Below are positions 1-8,490 of a stretch of DNA of 64,000 nucleotides, piece by piece. Each line of letters begins with the position of its first letter. The first letter of the stretch is position 1. The notes beneath the pieces are model-generated. The model made no database searches, was not told the DNA's origin, and worked only from the letters and a program-made list of their open reading frames with translations. The stretch comes from Bacteroidota bacterium (GTDB lineage: Bacteria > Bacteroidota > Bacteroidia > AKYH767-A > 2013-40CM-41-45): NCBI GenBank assembly GCA_016711505.1, contig JADJSV010000020.1, forward strand, positions 254,164 through 318,163. The letters are read 5' to 3'. The position numbers and the translations under genes are program-made.

Positions 1-2
1 AA

Positions 3-425
3 AATTCAGAAGGGAATCTTGGAATTGCAAATTCTCTGTTTGAACATTTGTCGGCAAAGTTGCCGATCTCAAGACTTCAACGTGATCTGACAGATTCAAC
101 TGTACTCAGAAATGTTGGTGTCCCTTTTTCACATACATTAATTGCATTGAAATCATTTCTGAAAGGTGCGAATAAACTTATCCTGAATAAATCAGCTCTT
201 GAAAAAGATCTGGAAGCAAACTGGACAGTTGTTGCAGAAGCAATACAAACTATTTTGCGTCGGGAGAATTTTGAAAACCCTTATGAGCAATTGAAAGAGT
301 TGACAAGAACTAATTCAGTAGTGGATCAGAAAGTCATGCATCAGTTCATTAATTCTTTAGCTGTATCAGATTCTATAAAAAAAGAATTGCTTGCCATTTC
401 TCCATCAAATTATACCGGAATTTAA
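3..425 (+). CDS. purB: Adenylosuccinate lyase, C-terminal part (cut by window edge)
   Basis: The frame is open from base 3, so the gene starts outside the window. The translation begins NSEGNLGIANSLFEHLSAKL and continues through LPISRLQRDLTDSTVLRNVG and LRRENFENPYEQLKELTR, which match the C-terminal third of E. coli-type PurB. PurB cleaves SAICAR and adenylosuccinate, releasing fumarate, in purine synthesis. About 140 residues are visible and the catalytic N-terminal part is not. It ends two bases before the next gene, suggesting co-transcription. The family assignment is secure; the completeness of the gene cannot be judged. purE, purK, hpt and adk lie at the other end of the window but are not adjacent. 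Confidence 0.93.
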   Translation, partial: NSEGNLGIANSLFEHLSAKLPISRLQRDLTDSTVLRNVGVPFSHTLIALKSFLKGANKLILNKSALEKDLEANWTVVAEAIQTILRRENFENPYEQLKELTRTNSVVDQKVMHQFINSLAVSDSIKKELLAISPSNYTGI

Positions 426-427
426 CA

Positions 428-1297
428 ATGAAAGTCTGCGGATTTACATTCATTCGTAATGCAGTGCGATTCGACTACCCAATCGTTGAAGCGATCACTT
501 CTGTATTGCCAATGTGTAATGAATTCATAGTGCTTGTTGGGAATTCGGATGATAATACAAGAAACCTGATTGAACGAATTGGTTCCGATAAGATCAGGAT
601 CTATGATAGCGTTTGGGACGATTCACTAAGAGAAGGAGGAAAGGTTTTAGCAGAAGAAACAAACAAGGCAATGCAATATCTGCCTGACGATACAACCTGG
701 GCTTTTTATATTCAAGGTGATGAAGTGATTCATGAAAAATATCATCAGACGATTCATGATGCTATGGAATTGTATAAGTATGATGTTAAGGTTGAAGGCT
801 TGCTTTTGAACTACACACATTTCTATGGCAGCTACGATTTTATAGGTGATTCAACTAAGTGGTACAGAAAAGAAGTGCGTATAATCAGAAAAGATTCTAA
901 GATCTATTCTTTTCGTGATGCCCAGGGTTTTCAAAAGAATGGCCGCCCTTTAAAAGTGAAAGCAGTTGATGCATTTGTTTATCACTATGGCTGGGTCAAA
1001 CCTCCTGAAAAGCAAATGGAGAAGCTTAAATATTTCCATAAGCTCTGGCACAATGATGAATGGGTTGAGAAAAATATTATTCCGGCTGAAAAGTTTGACT
1101 ACTCTCAAATAGACTCACTTGCTCATTTTAATGGGACTCATCCGGTAGTAATGGAAAAAAGAATATTGTCGTCTAACTGGAAATTTGATTTTGATCCGAC
1201 TCAAAAGAAACTGTCTTTCAAATCGAAGTTTAAATTGTCATTGGAAAAAATGACCGGTTGGAGAATCGGTGAATATAAAAATTACAAGCTGATTTAA
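428..1297 (+). CDS. Glycosyltransferase, family 2-like
   Basis: A 289-aa protein starting MKVCGFTFIRNAVRFDYPIV, the usual start of small GT-A fold enzymes related to family 2. The N-terminal nucleotide-binding part is followed by a DD-containing segment (NSDDNTRNL, about residues 40-48) and by FYIQGDEVIHEKY (about residues 97-109), whose GDE probably fills the DXD-like metal/sugar-nucleotide site. There is no signal peptide or clear membrane helix, so it is probably cytoplasmic. It starts 2 bp after purB. The likely role is sugar transfer in surface glycan synthesis. Donor and acceptor cannot be read from the sequence. Confidence 0.75.
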   Translation: MKVCGFTFIRNAVRFDYPIVEAITSVLPMCNEFIVLVGNSDDNTRNLIERIGSDKIRIYDSVWDDSLREGGKVLAEETNKAMQYLPDDTTWAFYIQGDEVIHEKYHQTIHDAMELYKYDVKVEGLLLNYTHFYGSYDFIGDSTKWYRKEVRIIRKDSKIYSFRDAQGFQKNGRPLKVKAVDAFVYHYGWVKPPEKQMEKLKYFHKLWHNDEWVEKNIIPAEKFDYSQIDSLAHFNGTHPVVMEKRILSSNWKFDFDPTQKKLSFKSKFKLSLEKMTGWRIGEYKNYKLI

Positions 1298-1301
1298 TTT
1301 T

Positions 1302-1827
1302 TTACCAGCCTGATGCGAGTACATCTGCAAGATGCATTACTTTCAGTTTCTTGCCTTCTTTTTTGATGTAACCATCTAAGTGCATTAAACATGAAACATC
1401 TGTTGAGATCATAATTTCTGCCTGAGTTGATTCAGCAAATTCCGTCAAGCTTTGCACCGACATCGGTTACTTTAAGGATATTCACTAAAAAGTCACTCAG
1501 CTCAAAAATGTTTTTTTGTACAGTTTTATATTCATTATGCAAAACTGTATTGTGAAATAATTCCGGATAATAATTTTTAACCATGCCTACACAAGATGCC
1601 GAAGGAGAAACGATGTATCTGTCATTCGGGAAGTCATGAATGAATTTTTCACCCACTTCTTTACATTGATCCCAATATCCGCCATTAAAGGCAGGCTGCC
1701 CGCAACAAGTTTGATTGGGATTATAATTGACAGTGCATCCAACTTTCTCAAGTACCTTGATCATGTTAAACGCTGTTTGCGGAAACATCTGATCAATGAA
1801 ACAAGGAATAAATATATCGACTAACAT
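1302..1827 (-). pseudogene. lutA: LutA/YkgE-type (Fe-S) cysteine-rich protein, internally deleted and frameshifted
   Basis: The frame from 1827 gives about 130 residues typical of LutA (lactate utilisation A; CCG-domain protein of the L-lactate oxidation complex): VDIFIPCFIDQ, then NQTCCGQPAFNGGYWDQ and SPSASCVG, up to SDFLVNILKVTDVGAKLDG. It then stops. In another frame, directly downstream, the family's C-terminus follows: AEIMISTDVSCLMHLDGYIK and KVMHLADVLASGW, ending at 1302-1304. About 60-70 residues are missing at the junction near 1430-1450. They carry the second cysteine motif (SCxxxRxxG and CCGFGGTF). The expected partners lutB and lutC are not next to it. Either the gene has decayed or the assembly has lost about 200 bp here. 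Confidence 0.8.
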
Positions 1828-1847
1828 AATTTCTGATTAAGATTAAA

Positions 1848-3158
1848 CTAAACTGATACTTCGGATTTAATTCTTCTGACACGGAATAATAATATCAATC
1901 CGATAATAAAGAAGATGGCGAGAACAATGATACTGCTTCGCATACTTCCTGTAATTTCATTTATGAGACCAAATGCAAAAGTACCGATTACTGTTCCAAG
2001 TTTATCACATACATCATAAAAACTGAAATATGAAGCATGATCTAATGTTTCCGGAAGCATCTTAGAATAAGTTGACCGTGCCAATGACTGAATTCCGCCC
2101 ATTACAAATCCAACAACGGCAGCAAGTCCCATGAACATTGTTTTCTCATCTACTCCGTATTCTTTATTACATAGAAATGCTCCTACACAGACAAAGACCC
2201 AGATAATTATTGCAATGGAAAGTGCTATTAAATTACCATACCTTTTTGACAAGGAACTGAAAACAAAAGCTCCAAAGATTGCTACGAATTGAATAATCAG
2301 AATGATCATGATCAGTACCGATGAATCAAGATGAAGTTCTGATTGTCCGAACAATGATGCAGCATACATTACTGTCTGTACACCCATATTAAAAAAGAAG
2401 AAGGAGACGAGATAGGATGGGAGCAGGGATGAGTTTTTCAATTCTTTCCACACTTTTTTTAATTCCAGATAACCATTGAAAATATAATGTTCTTTAGCTT
2501 CATTAGAAGCTTTACTATCTTTTAATTTTGAGAAAGTGTATTGTGCAAACACAAACCACCAGATACCAACTAATACAAAAGCCAGACGTGTAGCTAATCC
2601 GGAACTGATATTTCCATACCATTGCGGAAATAATATCATTGTCAATGAAAAGATCAGAAGCAATGAACTTCCTAAATATCCTAATGCAAATCCTTTTGCG
2701 CTAACTTTATCCTGATCCTTTTCCTCCGCAATCTCAGGAAGAAATGCATTGTAAAAAACAATACTACCTGCATACCCGATTGCAGCCAGAATCGATCCGA
2801 CAATGCCGACCCAAAGAGTATTCAATGAATCAAAGAAAAAGAGTGATGCGCAGGAAATAGCTCCTAATGTACTGAAGAAGTACATGAATCTTTTTTTTCT
2901 GCCACTGACATCTGCAATGGAAGATAAGATCGGATTGAGAGCAGCTATAAAAAGAAAAGCGAGGGAGATGCAGTAAAGTTGTAATGATTCGCTATTCCAG
3001 ACATGCCCCAGGAATTTCACATTACTTGAACTCTCAGTAGTGGTAATTGCATGGAAATAGATTGGAAAGAGAGCAGAGGAGATAACTAAAGAATACGATG
3101 AATTTGCCCAATCATAAATGGCCCATGCATTGATTGTTTTTTTATCTCCTTTGATCAT
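1848..3158 (-). CDS. MFS transporter, UMF1/Atg22-like family
   Basis: A 436-aa integral membrane protein with about 12 hydrophobic segments. The N-terminus contains INAWAIYDWANSSYSLVISS, the hallmark of the UMF1 branch of the major facilitator superfamily (relatives of yeast vacuolar effluxer Atg22). A cytoplasmic loop after TM2 carries ADVSGRKKRFMYFF, equivalent to the MFS A-motif region. The family is thought to export small solutes such as amino acids; the substrate is unknown. It ends 21 bp before the lutA remnant and begins 3 bp after hemE, so it is probably in the hemE operon. Confidence 0.85.
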   Translation of the reverse strand: MIKGDKKTINAWAIYDWANSSYSLVISSALFPIYFHAITTTESSSNVKFLGHVWNSESLQLYCISLAFLFIAALNPILSSIADVSGRKKRFMYFFSTLGAISCASLFFFDSLNTLWVGIVGSILAAIGYAGSIVFYNAFLPEIAEEKDQDKVSAKGFALGYLGSSLLLIFSLTMILFPQWYGNISSGLATRLAFVLVGIWWFVFAQYTFSKLKDSKASNEAKEHYIFNGYLELKKVWKELKNSSLLPSYLVSFFFFNMGVQTVMYAASLFGQSELHLDSSVLIMIILIIQFVAIFGAFVFSSLSKRYGNLIALSIAIIIWVFVCVGAFLCNKEYGVDEKTMFMGLAAVVGFVMGGIQSLARSTYSKMLPETLDHASYFSFYDVCDKLGTVIGTFAFGLINEITGSMRSSIIVLAIFFIIGLILLFRVRRIKSEVSV

Positions 3159-3161
3159 CGA

Positions 3162-4187
3162 CTAAAATCTGAATTTTTTTACCGTGTCAATATAGAATTT
3201 TACTTTGTCTTTTTCAGTATCAGGATACAATCCATGTCCCAGATTGGCAATATGTCTGTCCGGACCAAAAGCCTTCAGCATTTTTATAGTCTCTGCTTTA
3301 ATAGTCTCGAGATCAGAATAGAGTAAACACGGATCCATATTTCCCTGAAGAGTTTTTCCGGGACCGATAATTTTTCTGGATTCTTCAATATTCATATTCC
3401 AATCCAAACCGATCACTGAACAGGAACTTTTGCTGAATTCTTCGCGGGCAAAGTACGCACCTTTAGCGAAAACAATGACAGGAACTTCTTTGATTGAATC
3501 AGAAATCTCAGAAATATACCGCGATGAAAATTCGCTGTATTGTTCGGGAGAAAGCACACCTGCCCATGAATCAAAGACCTGTACAATATCAGCGCCGGCA
3601 CTTATCTGACCTTTCAGATAATTGATAGTGCTCTTTGTAATTTTGTCAAGAAGCTTATGTGCGAGTTTTGGCTCTGTATAAAGAAACTTTTTTGCTTTGC
3701 TGAAAGTCTTACTTCCTTTGCCTTCTATCATGTAAGATAGAATAGTCCATGGAGCTCCGGCAAATCCGATTACGGGAACGCGGCCATTCAGAGTTTTTTT
3801 CGTCAGACTAATAGCATCTGTTGTATATTGAATGTCGCTGGCTTCTGCAATTTTCAGTTTGTCGATATCACTTGAATTCTCAATAGTCTTTTCAAACCAA
3901 GGGCCTTTGCTTTCAACCATTTGATATGATAAACCCATTGCTTCAGGAATGACAAGTATGTCTGAAAAAATTATTGCAGCGTCAACACCTAAAATGTCAA
4001 CAGGTTGTATTGAAACTTCAGATGCAAGTTCAGGTGTTTCAACTAATTGTTTAAATCCTCCGCAACTTTCCCGCACCACTCTGTATTCCGGTAAAATCCT
4101 TCCTGCCTGACGCATTAACCATATCGGAGTCCGTTCAGTCTTTTCTCCTCTTGCTGCACGAAGTAATAAATCGTTTTGTAATTTCAT
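3162..4187 (-). CDS. hemE: Uroporphyrinogen decarboxylase
   Basis: A 341-aa cytosolic enzyme that decarboxylates uroporphyrinogen III to coproporphyrinogen III in haem synthesis. Visible motifs: RTPIWLMRQAGRILPEYR near the N-terminus (substrate-binding RQAGR), IIFSDILVIPEAMG, GFAGAPWTILSYMIEG in the middle, FDSWAGVLSP, and GNMDPCLLY towards the C-terminus. Length is normal for the family. The ATG at 4187 is preceded by a TAnnTTTG-like box (4200-4193 on the minus strand), which would place the transcript start almost at the ATG; this is tentative. No other haem gene is in the window. Confidence 0.96.
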   Translation of the reverse strand: MKLQNDLLLRAARGEKTERTPIWLMRQAGRILPEYRVVRESCGGFKQLVETPELASEVSIQPVDILGVDAAIIFSDILVIPEAMGLSYQMVESKGPWFEKTIENSSDIDKLKIAEASDIQYTTDAISLTKKTLNGRVPVIGFAGAPWTILSYMIEGKGSKTFSKAKKFLYTEPKLAHKLLDKITKSTINYLKGQISAGADIVQVFDSWAGVLSPEQYSEFSSRYISEISDSIKEVPVIVFAKGAYFAREEFSKSSCSVIGLDWNMNIEESRKIIGPGKTLQGNMDPCLLYSDLETIKAETIKMLKAFGPDRHIANLGHGLYPDTEKDKVKFYIDTVKKFRF

Positions 4188-4233
4188 CGGCCCAAAAGTA
4201 ACAATAAATGGAATTAATTATTCATTATTAATT

Positions 4234-6006
4234 TTAAAAGTAGTTGACAATCCCAAAATGTACCTTAGCATTTCTAAAATATACCGGATTACTGAATTGT
4301 TTTCCTAAGGCATAACTGATGGACATAATTCCGATCCGGGTTTCAAAATTCATTCCGGCACCGAAGCCGAATGGTGTGTCTTTCAAATTGAAGTTGCGGC
4401 TTTTGTTTTCATAGTAGGCGCCATTAATGAAAGCGAAGAGAAAGGAGTTTTGCTCAAGTAAAAATCTGTATTCAATTTTGCCAATGGAAAAGGTGCTCGC
4501 ATAGATGGACTCTTCATCAAATCCTCGCAGAGATTTTAATCCGCCGATACGGAAGAGTTCATTTGTGAATAACCTGTCATTATACACAATGCCTGATTTT
4601 GTCCCGAGATTCAGAACACTTTTCCCACCAAGTGATAAATAGAAATCCGCAGAAATAGCTCCTTCATACGTCACGCTTTGCAATTTCAAACTGTCGTATG
4701 CGATTGGATTTATATCTGTGTTCTTTTTTATTTTTCTGTTTCCTGTGCTTCCCGTGAATTCAACAGCATAACCTTTCTTTGGATTCAATCTGTAGTCAAG
4801 TTTTTCAAAATGAAATGTTGCACCGTAACTTAGGATTGAAATGTCAGCATAATCGGGAAGGACAGTAATATTTTCAAGGCCCTTTGAAGATTGAAGGTCG
4901 CTTTGCTTGTCGTTAATAAATGCTTTTAAATAATTATTTCCCGAAATAGAATATTGAATCCCTAAATTTTTGATCACGTCAGTATAGGTAGAATCTCTCC
5001 GGTAAATTGATAAATTTCCATCTATACCAAATGGTGTATTTAATAAGAAAGGATAAAGTAAATGGATCTTCAGATCCTGCGTTTTGTTGGGTAATTGCTT
5101 CCAGTTAAATTCAATTACTTCGCCTCGCTGCAAGGAGTTCTGAAGTTTAAGATGAACCTCGCCGGTGAGATTTAATTTCCCTTCATTGTTTTCATCAGGT
5201 AAAAAACCAATGACACCATCAAACTGACTTGCTTTTTTATTATCCAGATAGATGTAGAGCTTAGTAATATTTTCCGTGAATAAGAGCTGATTTGGTTTCA
5301 GTTCTGTTACAAAAGCAAGTTCTTTTAGTCTGGTTGAAATCCTGATCAGTTTTGATTCATCATAAATCGATCCTTCTTTAATGTCAATATAATTATAGAT
5401 ATATACAGGAGCAATTGTTGCATTTCCTTTTATGATAATACTATCGATCCTGACGAGTTTGTTTTTGTTTAATTCGAGATCAGCAGCATATTCATTGTTT
5501 ACTTGTTGTACATTGGTTAATCTCACATTGGCAAAAGGATAGCCATTGTTTTCGCAATTTTTCAAAATTGTTTCCATCCATGAACTTATCTTCACATAAT
5601 TGAATGGAATACTTTTCTTCTTTTTGTTTTTTATTCCTGTGCCGGATAAAAATGATTCATCAATATTCACGGGATTGACATTAGTCCACAAATATCTTTC
5701 TCCAAGAAAAAAATAAATCAATATTGATTCTTCTTTTGTAATTATACTATCACATGAAGCAGCCAGAAATCCGTGTGAACGGATTTTCTCGACAAATTGT
5801 CCGATGTCTTCCTTTAGTTGTAGAGTGTCAGTATATTTTTTTGACAGATCAAATGAATTTAGTTCTTCATTGAATAATGTTGTGTTCGTTGTATCATTCA
5901 ATTCAAATCTGACATTTTTTTTAATCTGTGCAATGGAACTTTTGCTGTATGAAATGATCATCAGAAACAGAAAAAATTTTAATAAAATATTATTTTTACC
6001 CGGCAC
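4234..6006 (-). CDS. BamA/TamA (Omp85)-like outer-membrane barrel protein
   Basis: About 590 aa. I prefer the GTG at 6006: it gives a clean signal peptide (KNNILLKFFLFLMIISYSKS, cleavage near SIA|Q) and lies just past the ung stop. The open frame extends about 26 codons further into ung without signal-like sequence. The N-terminal half looks like POTRA domains (for example VRIDSIIIKGNATIAPVYIY, NYIDIKEGSIYDESKLIRIS). The C-terminal half is a surface-antigen barrel: GYAVEFTGSTGNRK, then FRIGGLKSLRGFDEESI, which resembles the conserved lid-loop region, then FGFGAGMNFETRIGIMSISY. At this size it is not full-length BamA and may be a TamA-like or secretion/assembly factor. Substrate unknown. Confidence 0.8.
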   Translation of the reverse strand: MPGKNNILLKFFLFLMIISYSKSSIAQIKKNVRFELNDTTNTTLFNEELNSFDLSKKYTDTLQLKEDIGQFVEKIRSHGFLAASCDSIITKEESILIYFFLGERYLWTNVNPVNIDESFLSGTGIKNKKKKSIPFNYVKISSWMETILKNCENNGYPFANVRLTNVQQVNNEYAADLELNKNKLVRIDSIIIKGNATIAPVYIYNYIDIKEGSIYDESKLIRISTRLKELAFVTELKPNQLLFTENITKLYIYLDNKKASQFDGVIGFLPDENNEGKLNLTGEVHLKLQNSLQRGEVIEFNWKQLPNKTQDLKIHLLYPFLLNTPFGIDGNLSIYRRDSTYTDVIKNLGIQYSISGNNYLKAFINDKQSDLQSSKGLENITVLPDYADISILSYGATFHFEKLDYRLNPKKGYAVEFTGSTGNRKIKKNTDINPIAYDSLKLQSVTYEGAISADFYLSLGGKSVLNLGTKSGIVYNDRLFTNELFRIGGLKSLRGFDEESIYASTFSIGKIEYRFLLEQNSFLFAFINGAYYENKSRNFNLKDTPFGFGAGMNFETRIGIMSISYALGKQFSNPVYFRNAKVHFGIVNYF

Positions 6007-6016
6007 CTGCTTGGTT

Positions 6017-6747
6017 TTAGTTCGGATTACATAACGAATCGGAAAGCAATACATTGAATTCGTCTGAAGATGTATTCCAGTCAATAGGAGTTAGTCCTTG
6101 TTCAGTAAGAAGTTCATTTGTTTTTGAAAAATGTTTGCAGCCATAAAATCCTCTTTCAACTGAAAATGGTGAAGGATGCGGAGCTTGCAGAATGAAATGC
6201 TTTGTAGTATCGATCAGATTTATCTTTGCTTGAGCATATTTTCCCCAGAGAATAAAAATCAGTCCGTTTTTTCTGAATGAAAGTTCACGGATAATACTAT
6301 CCGTAAAATTTTCCCATCCTTTTTTCTGATGCGAACCCGGTTGATTTTCTCTTACTGTCAAAGTTGCATTCAGAAGAAGAACTCCTTGCTTTGCCCACTT
6401 TTTAAATTTCCATGATTAGGAGTTTCAATACCAAGATCTGTTTTAAGTTCTTTGAAAATATTCTGCAGACTGGGTGGAAGTTTTTGACCTTTTGGAACCG
6501 AAAAAGAAAGACCTTCTGCCTGTCCCGGGTTATGGTATGGATCCTGTCCCAGAATAATCACCTTAACTTCATCAAATGGGGTTGAATCCAAAGCGGAAAA
6601 GATCAATGGTCCGGGAGGGTAAATAATCTGACCTGATTTCCTTTCTTCTTCTAGAAATGTCTTTAGTGATTTAAAATAAGGTTTTGAAAATTCCTCAGAA
6701 AGGACATTTTTCCAGCTTTCGTGTAATTTCGGATCAATAGTACTCAT
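6017..6747 (-). pseudogene. ung: Uracil-DNA glycosylase, single-base frameshift
   Basis: Family 1 UDG removes uracil from DNA. Starting at ATG 6747 (MSTIDPKLHESW) the frame shows the water-activating GQDPYHNPGQAEGLSFSV and PPSLQNIFKEL. It then breaks after GIETPNHGNLK. The rest is in another frame: KWAKQGVLLLNATLTVRE, GWENFTDSIIRELS, LWGKYAQAK and the catalytic HPSPFSVERGFYG. Adding one A to the A5 run on the coding strand (T5 at 6399-6403 of the plus strand) restores a full-length enzyme of about 240 aa. The exact site reads T TTA AAA, a possible -1 slippery heptamer, but a homopolymer sequencing error is the simpler reading. All catalytic motifs are intact. Confidence 0.88.
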
Positions 6748-6826
6748 AGGTGGTGAAATTACTAAGATGGACGGTAAGAATTGTAATAAAATTAAAGAAA
6801 TGTAATGGTATGGGTAGATTATCTTT

Positions 6827-6847
6827 GTTGAAAACTTAATTTTCAAC
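6827..6847. repeat. Inverted repeat in the divergent ung / lipoprotein spacer
   Basis: GTTGAAAA and TTTTCAAC form perfect 8-bp arms around a 5-nt centre, between the divergent starts at 6747 and 6938 and just upstream of the TAATTTTG box at 6863. It could be an operator, but no regulator is implied by the context. Confidence 0.4.
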
Positions 6848-6862
6848 ATATTCGAAAATTGA

Positions 6863-6870
6863 TAATTTTG
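6863..6870 (+). promoter_or_regulatory. Probable -7 promoter box (TAnnTTTG)
   Basis: TAATTTTG matches the Bacteroidota -7 consensus TAnnTTTG and lies 67 bp upstream of the small lipoprotein start. I see no convincing -33 TTTG at the right distance, so confidence is moderate. Confidence 0.45.
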
Positions 6871-6937
6871 CAGAACTTTAAATTTCGTAAAACATACTAA
6901 CGTATATTGCGTTGGAATAAAGGCAACAACTTAAAAG

Positions 6938-7072
6938 ATGAAAAAAATAGCACGTATTTCCCTAGTATTAGCTGCAGTAACCCTGTTATTTGCATCATGC
7001 AAATCACATGAAAAATGTCCTGCTTATGGACAAATCGGGAAACCGCGCCATCATTCTGAGATCAGAGGTTAA
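6938..7072 (+). CDS. Small predicted lipoprotein (44 aa)
   Basis: The translation is MKKIARISLVLAAVTLLFAS followed by CKSHEKCPAYGQIGKPRHHS and EIRG. A basic N-terminus, a hydrophobic stretch and the lipobox LFASC (Cys21) indicate a signal peptidase II-processed lipoprotein with a mature part of only about 24 residues. It has a promoter-like box upstream and an intrinsic terminator right behind, which supports a real single-gene unit. Function unknown. Small lipoproteins of this type are common in Bacteroidota. Confidence 0.7.
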   Translation: MKKIARISLVLAAVTLLFASCKSHEKCPAYGQIGKPRHHSEIRG

Positions 7073-7096
7073 TTCTTCTGCTAAAAAGAAATCCCA

Positions 7097-7134
7097 AAGC
7101 GAATCGTCAAAACCGATTCGCTTTTTTTATTTTT
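7097..7134 (+). terminator. Rho-independent terminator after the small lipoprotein
   Basis: AGCGAATCG and CGATTCGCT form a 9-bp stem with a 7-nt loop, followed by a run of seven T and an AT-rich tail. It is placed 25 bp after the lipoprotein stop. Confidence 0.85.
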
Positions 7135-7158
7135 ACAAAAATTTCAAAGAAGCAATTA

Positions 7159-7563
7159 GTGGAAACAATTCGTACAAAATACCTGGGTGGACTTAGGACT
7201 GAAGCAGAACATGTAAAGTCGGGTCAAAAAGTGATTACTGATGCACCTCTGGACAATCAAGGAAAAGGAGAAGCATTTTCGCCCAGTGACCTGATGACAG
7301 CCTCTTTATCAAGTTGTATGTTAACAATAATGGGAATTGCGGCAAGAACTCATGATATACCTTTCGAAAATATTTCATGTAAAGTCACTAAGATCATGGT
7401 GGCAAATCCAAGAAGAGTTGGAGAAATAGTAGTTGAATTTGATATGGGTAATTTTTCATACACAGATAAACAGAAGGCCATTCTTACCAATGCGGCGCAT
7501 ACATGTCCGGTAGCTTTGAGCTTACATCCCGACCTCAAACAAACTGTTACCTTTAGTTTTTAA
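7159..7563 (+). CDS. OsmC family protein
   Basis: A 134-aa protein with a GTG start (no ATG in a better position). It contains GQKVITDAPLDNQGKGEAFS, PSDLMTASLSSCMLTIMGIA with the conserved first cysteine of the OsmC/Ohr fold, and NAAHTCPVALSLHPD carrying the second cysteine. In this family the Cys pair reduces organic hydroperoxides with lipoyl or dithiol reductants. Length is usual. It follows the terminator at 7097-7134. lipA lies 0.9 kb downstream, which may be chance. The exact subgroup (OsmC, Ohr or YhfA-like) is not certain. Confidence 0.88.
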   Translation: METIRTKYLGGLRTEAEHVKSGQKVITDAPLDNQGKGEAFSPSDLMTASLSSCMLTIMGIAARTHDIPFENISCKVTKIMVANPRRVGEIVVEFDMGNFSYTDKQKAILTNAAHTCPVALSLHPDLKQTVTFSF

Positions 7564-7695
7564 CTTACATATCGCTTAAACGTAAACTTAAACGAATGGT
7601 GTAAAAAGAGTTTAAGAGTAAAGCTATTAATTAAGCGAAGGACTGTCACCAAACTATCAAATACCCCATTTTATAACTTTTAAATAAAAAAATGC

Positions 7696-7703
7696 TATTT
7701 TTG
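7696..7703 (+). promoter_or_regulatory. Probable -7 promoter box (TAnnTTTG)
   Basis: TATTTTTG sits 10 bp before the ATG at 7713 and fits the Bacteroidota -7 consensus, implying a very short leader. The -33 region is AT-rich without a clear TTTG. Confidence 0.5.
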
Positions 7704-7712
7704 TAGAACTCT

Positions 7713-8480
7713 ATGAGACGTCTGCTTTTCATTTTTCTGTTTATGAACCATCTGTCAGTATCTGCGCAGACGGAAGATAATATTACTTACAAAGAAGACA
7801 TTCCCGTACTTTATAGAAGAGAAGCTGAAGGCGGTCTGACAATTCATTCAAATGGTTTCGGATTGAATTTTAAAAAGGGTTGGCACAGGACAGGTTATAA
7901 GAAAGACATGCTTGATATAGAATTTGTTTCTATGCGTCATCCTAAGCAATATAAATTAGCAAATCCTTATTTCGATAATTCAAAACCATTTTTTTATGGC
8001 AAGTTGAATTTCGCATATATGCTCCGAGGCGGATATGGCAGACAAAATATTATTTTCAGCAAAGGTGAAAGAAGTGGAGTTGAAGTCAGATACAATTATT
8101 ACATCGGATTTTCTCTTGGAATAACGAAGCCCGTTTTTCTGGATGTAATTGTTACATCAGATTCTATACCATATGTGGTAACAAGGAAGTATGATCCAAA
8201 CGATCCGCTTATGCAATTACCTACATATATCTATGGACCCGGTCCTTATTTTGAAGGCTTCGATCAATTGAAATTATATCCGGGAGCTTATGGTAAATTT
8301 GGATTTTCATTTGAGTATGCCGGATGGCATGATAAAATTACTGCAATAGAAGTTGGGGTTGTAGCAGATGCTCATCCTACAGCAATACCAATTATGTCTC
8401 AAAACCCTACACAGGGAATTTTTAACAATAAAGTACTCTTAAACTTATACCTTACATTAGTGTGGGGTGGAAAGTGGTAA
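7713..8480 (+). CDS. Conserved secreted protein of unknown function
   Basis: A 255-aa protein with signal peptide MRRLLFIFLFMNHLSVSAQ, cleavage near SAQ|TED. The mature part has YRREAEGGLTIHSNGFGLNF, DIEFVSMRHPKQYK, EVRYNYYIGFSLGITKPVF and KLYPGAYGKFGFSFEYA, with alternating amphipathic stretches and many Tyr/Gly/Phe residues. It ends LYLTLVWGGKW with an aromatic last residue, as outer-membrane or periplasmic beta proteins often do. I recognise it only as a conserved Bacteroidota protein without assigned function. It lies 10 bp upstream of lipA and is probably co-transcribed with it. Confidence 0.7.
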   Translation: MRRLLFIFLFMNHLSVSAQTEDNITYKEDIPVLYRREAEGGLTIHSNGFGLNFKKGWHRTGYKKDMLDIEFVSMRHPKQYKLANPYFDNSKPFFYGKLNFAYMLRGGYGRQNIIFSKGERSGVEVRYNYYIGFSLGITKPVFLDVIVTSDSIPYVVTRKYDPNDPLMQLPTYIYGPGPYFEGFDQLKLYPGAYGKFGFSFEYAGWHDKITAIEVGVVADAHPTAIPIMSQNPTQGIFNNKVLLNLYLTLVWGGKW

Positions 8481-8490
8481 GAGATAGAAT

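Noticed and set aside
4234..6084. Upstream start of the Omp85-like gene inside ung
   Set aside because: The extra N-terminal residues look like antisense or out-of-frame ung sequence and lack a signal peptide. GTG 6006 gives a proper one.
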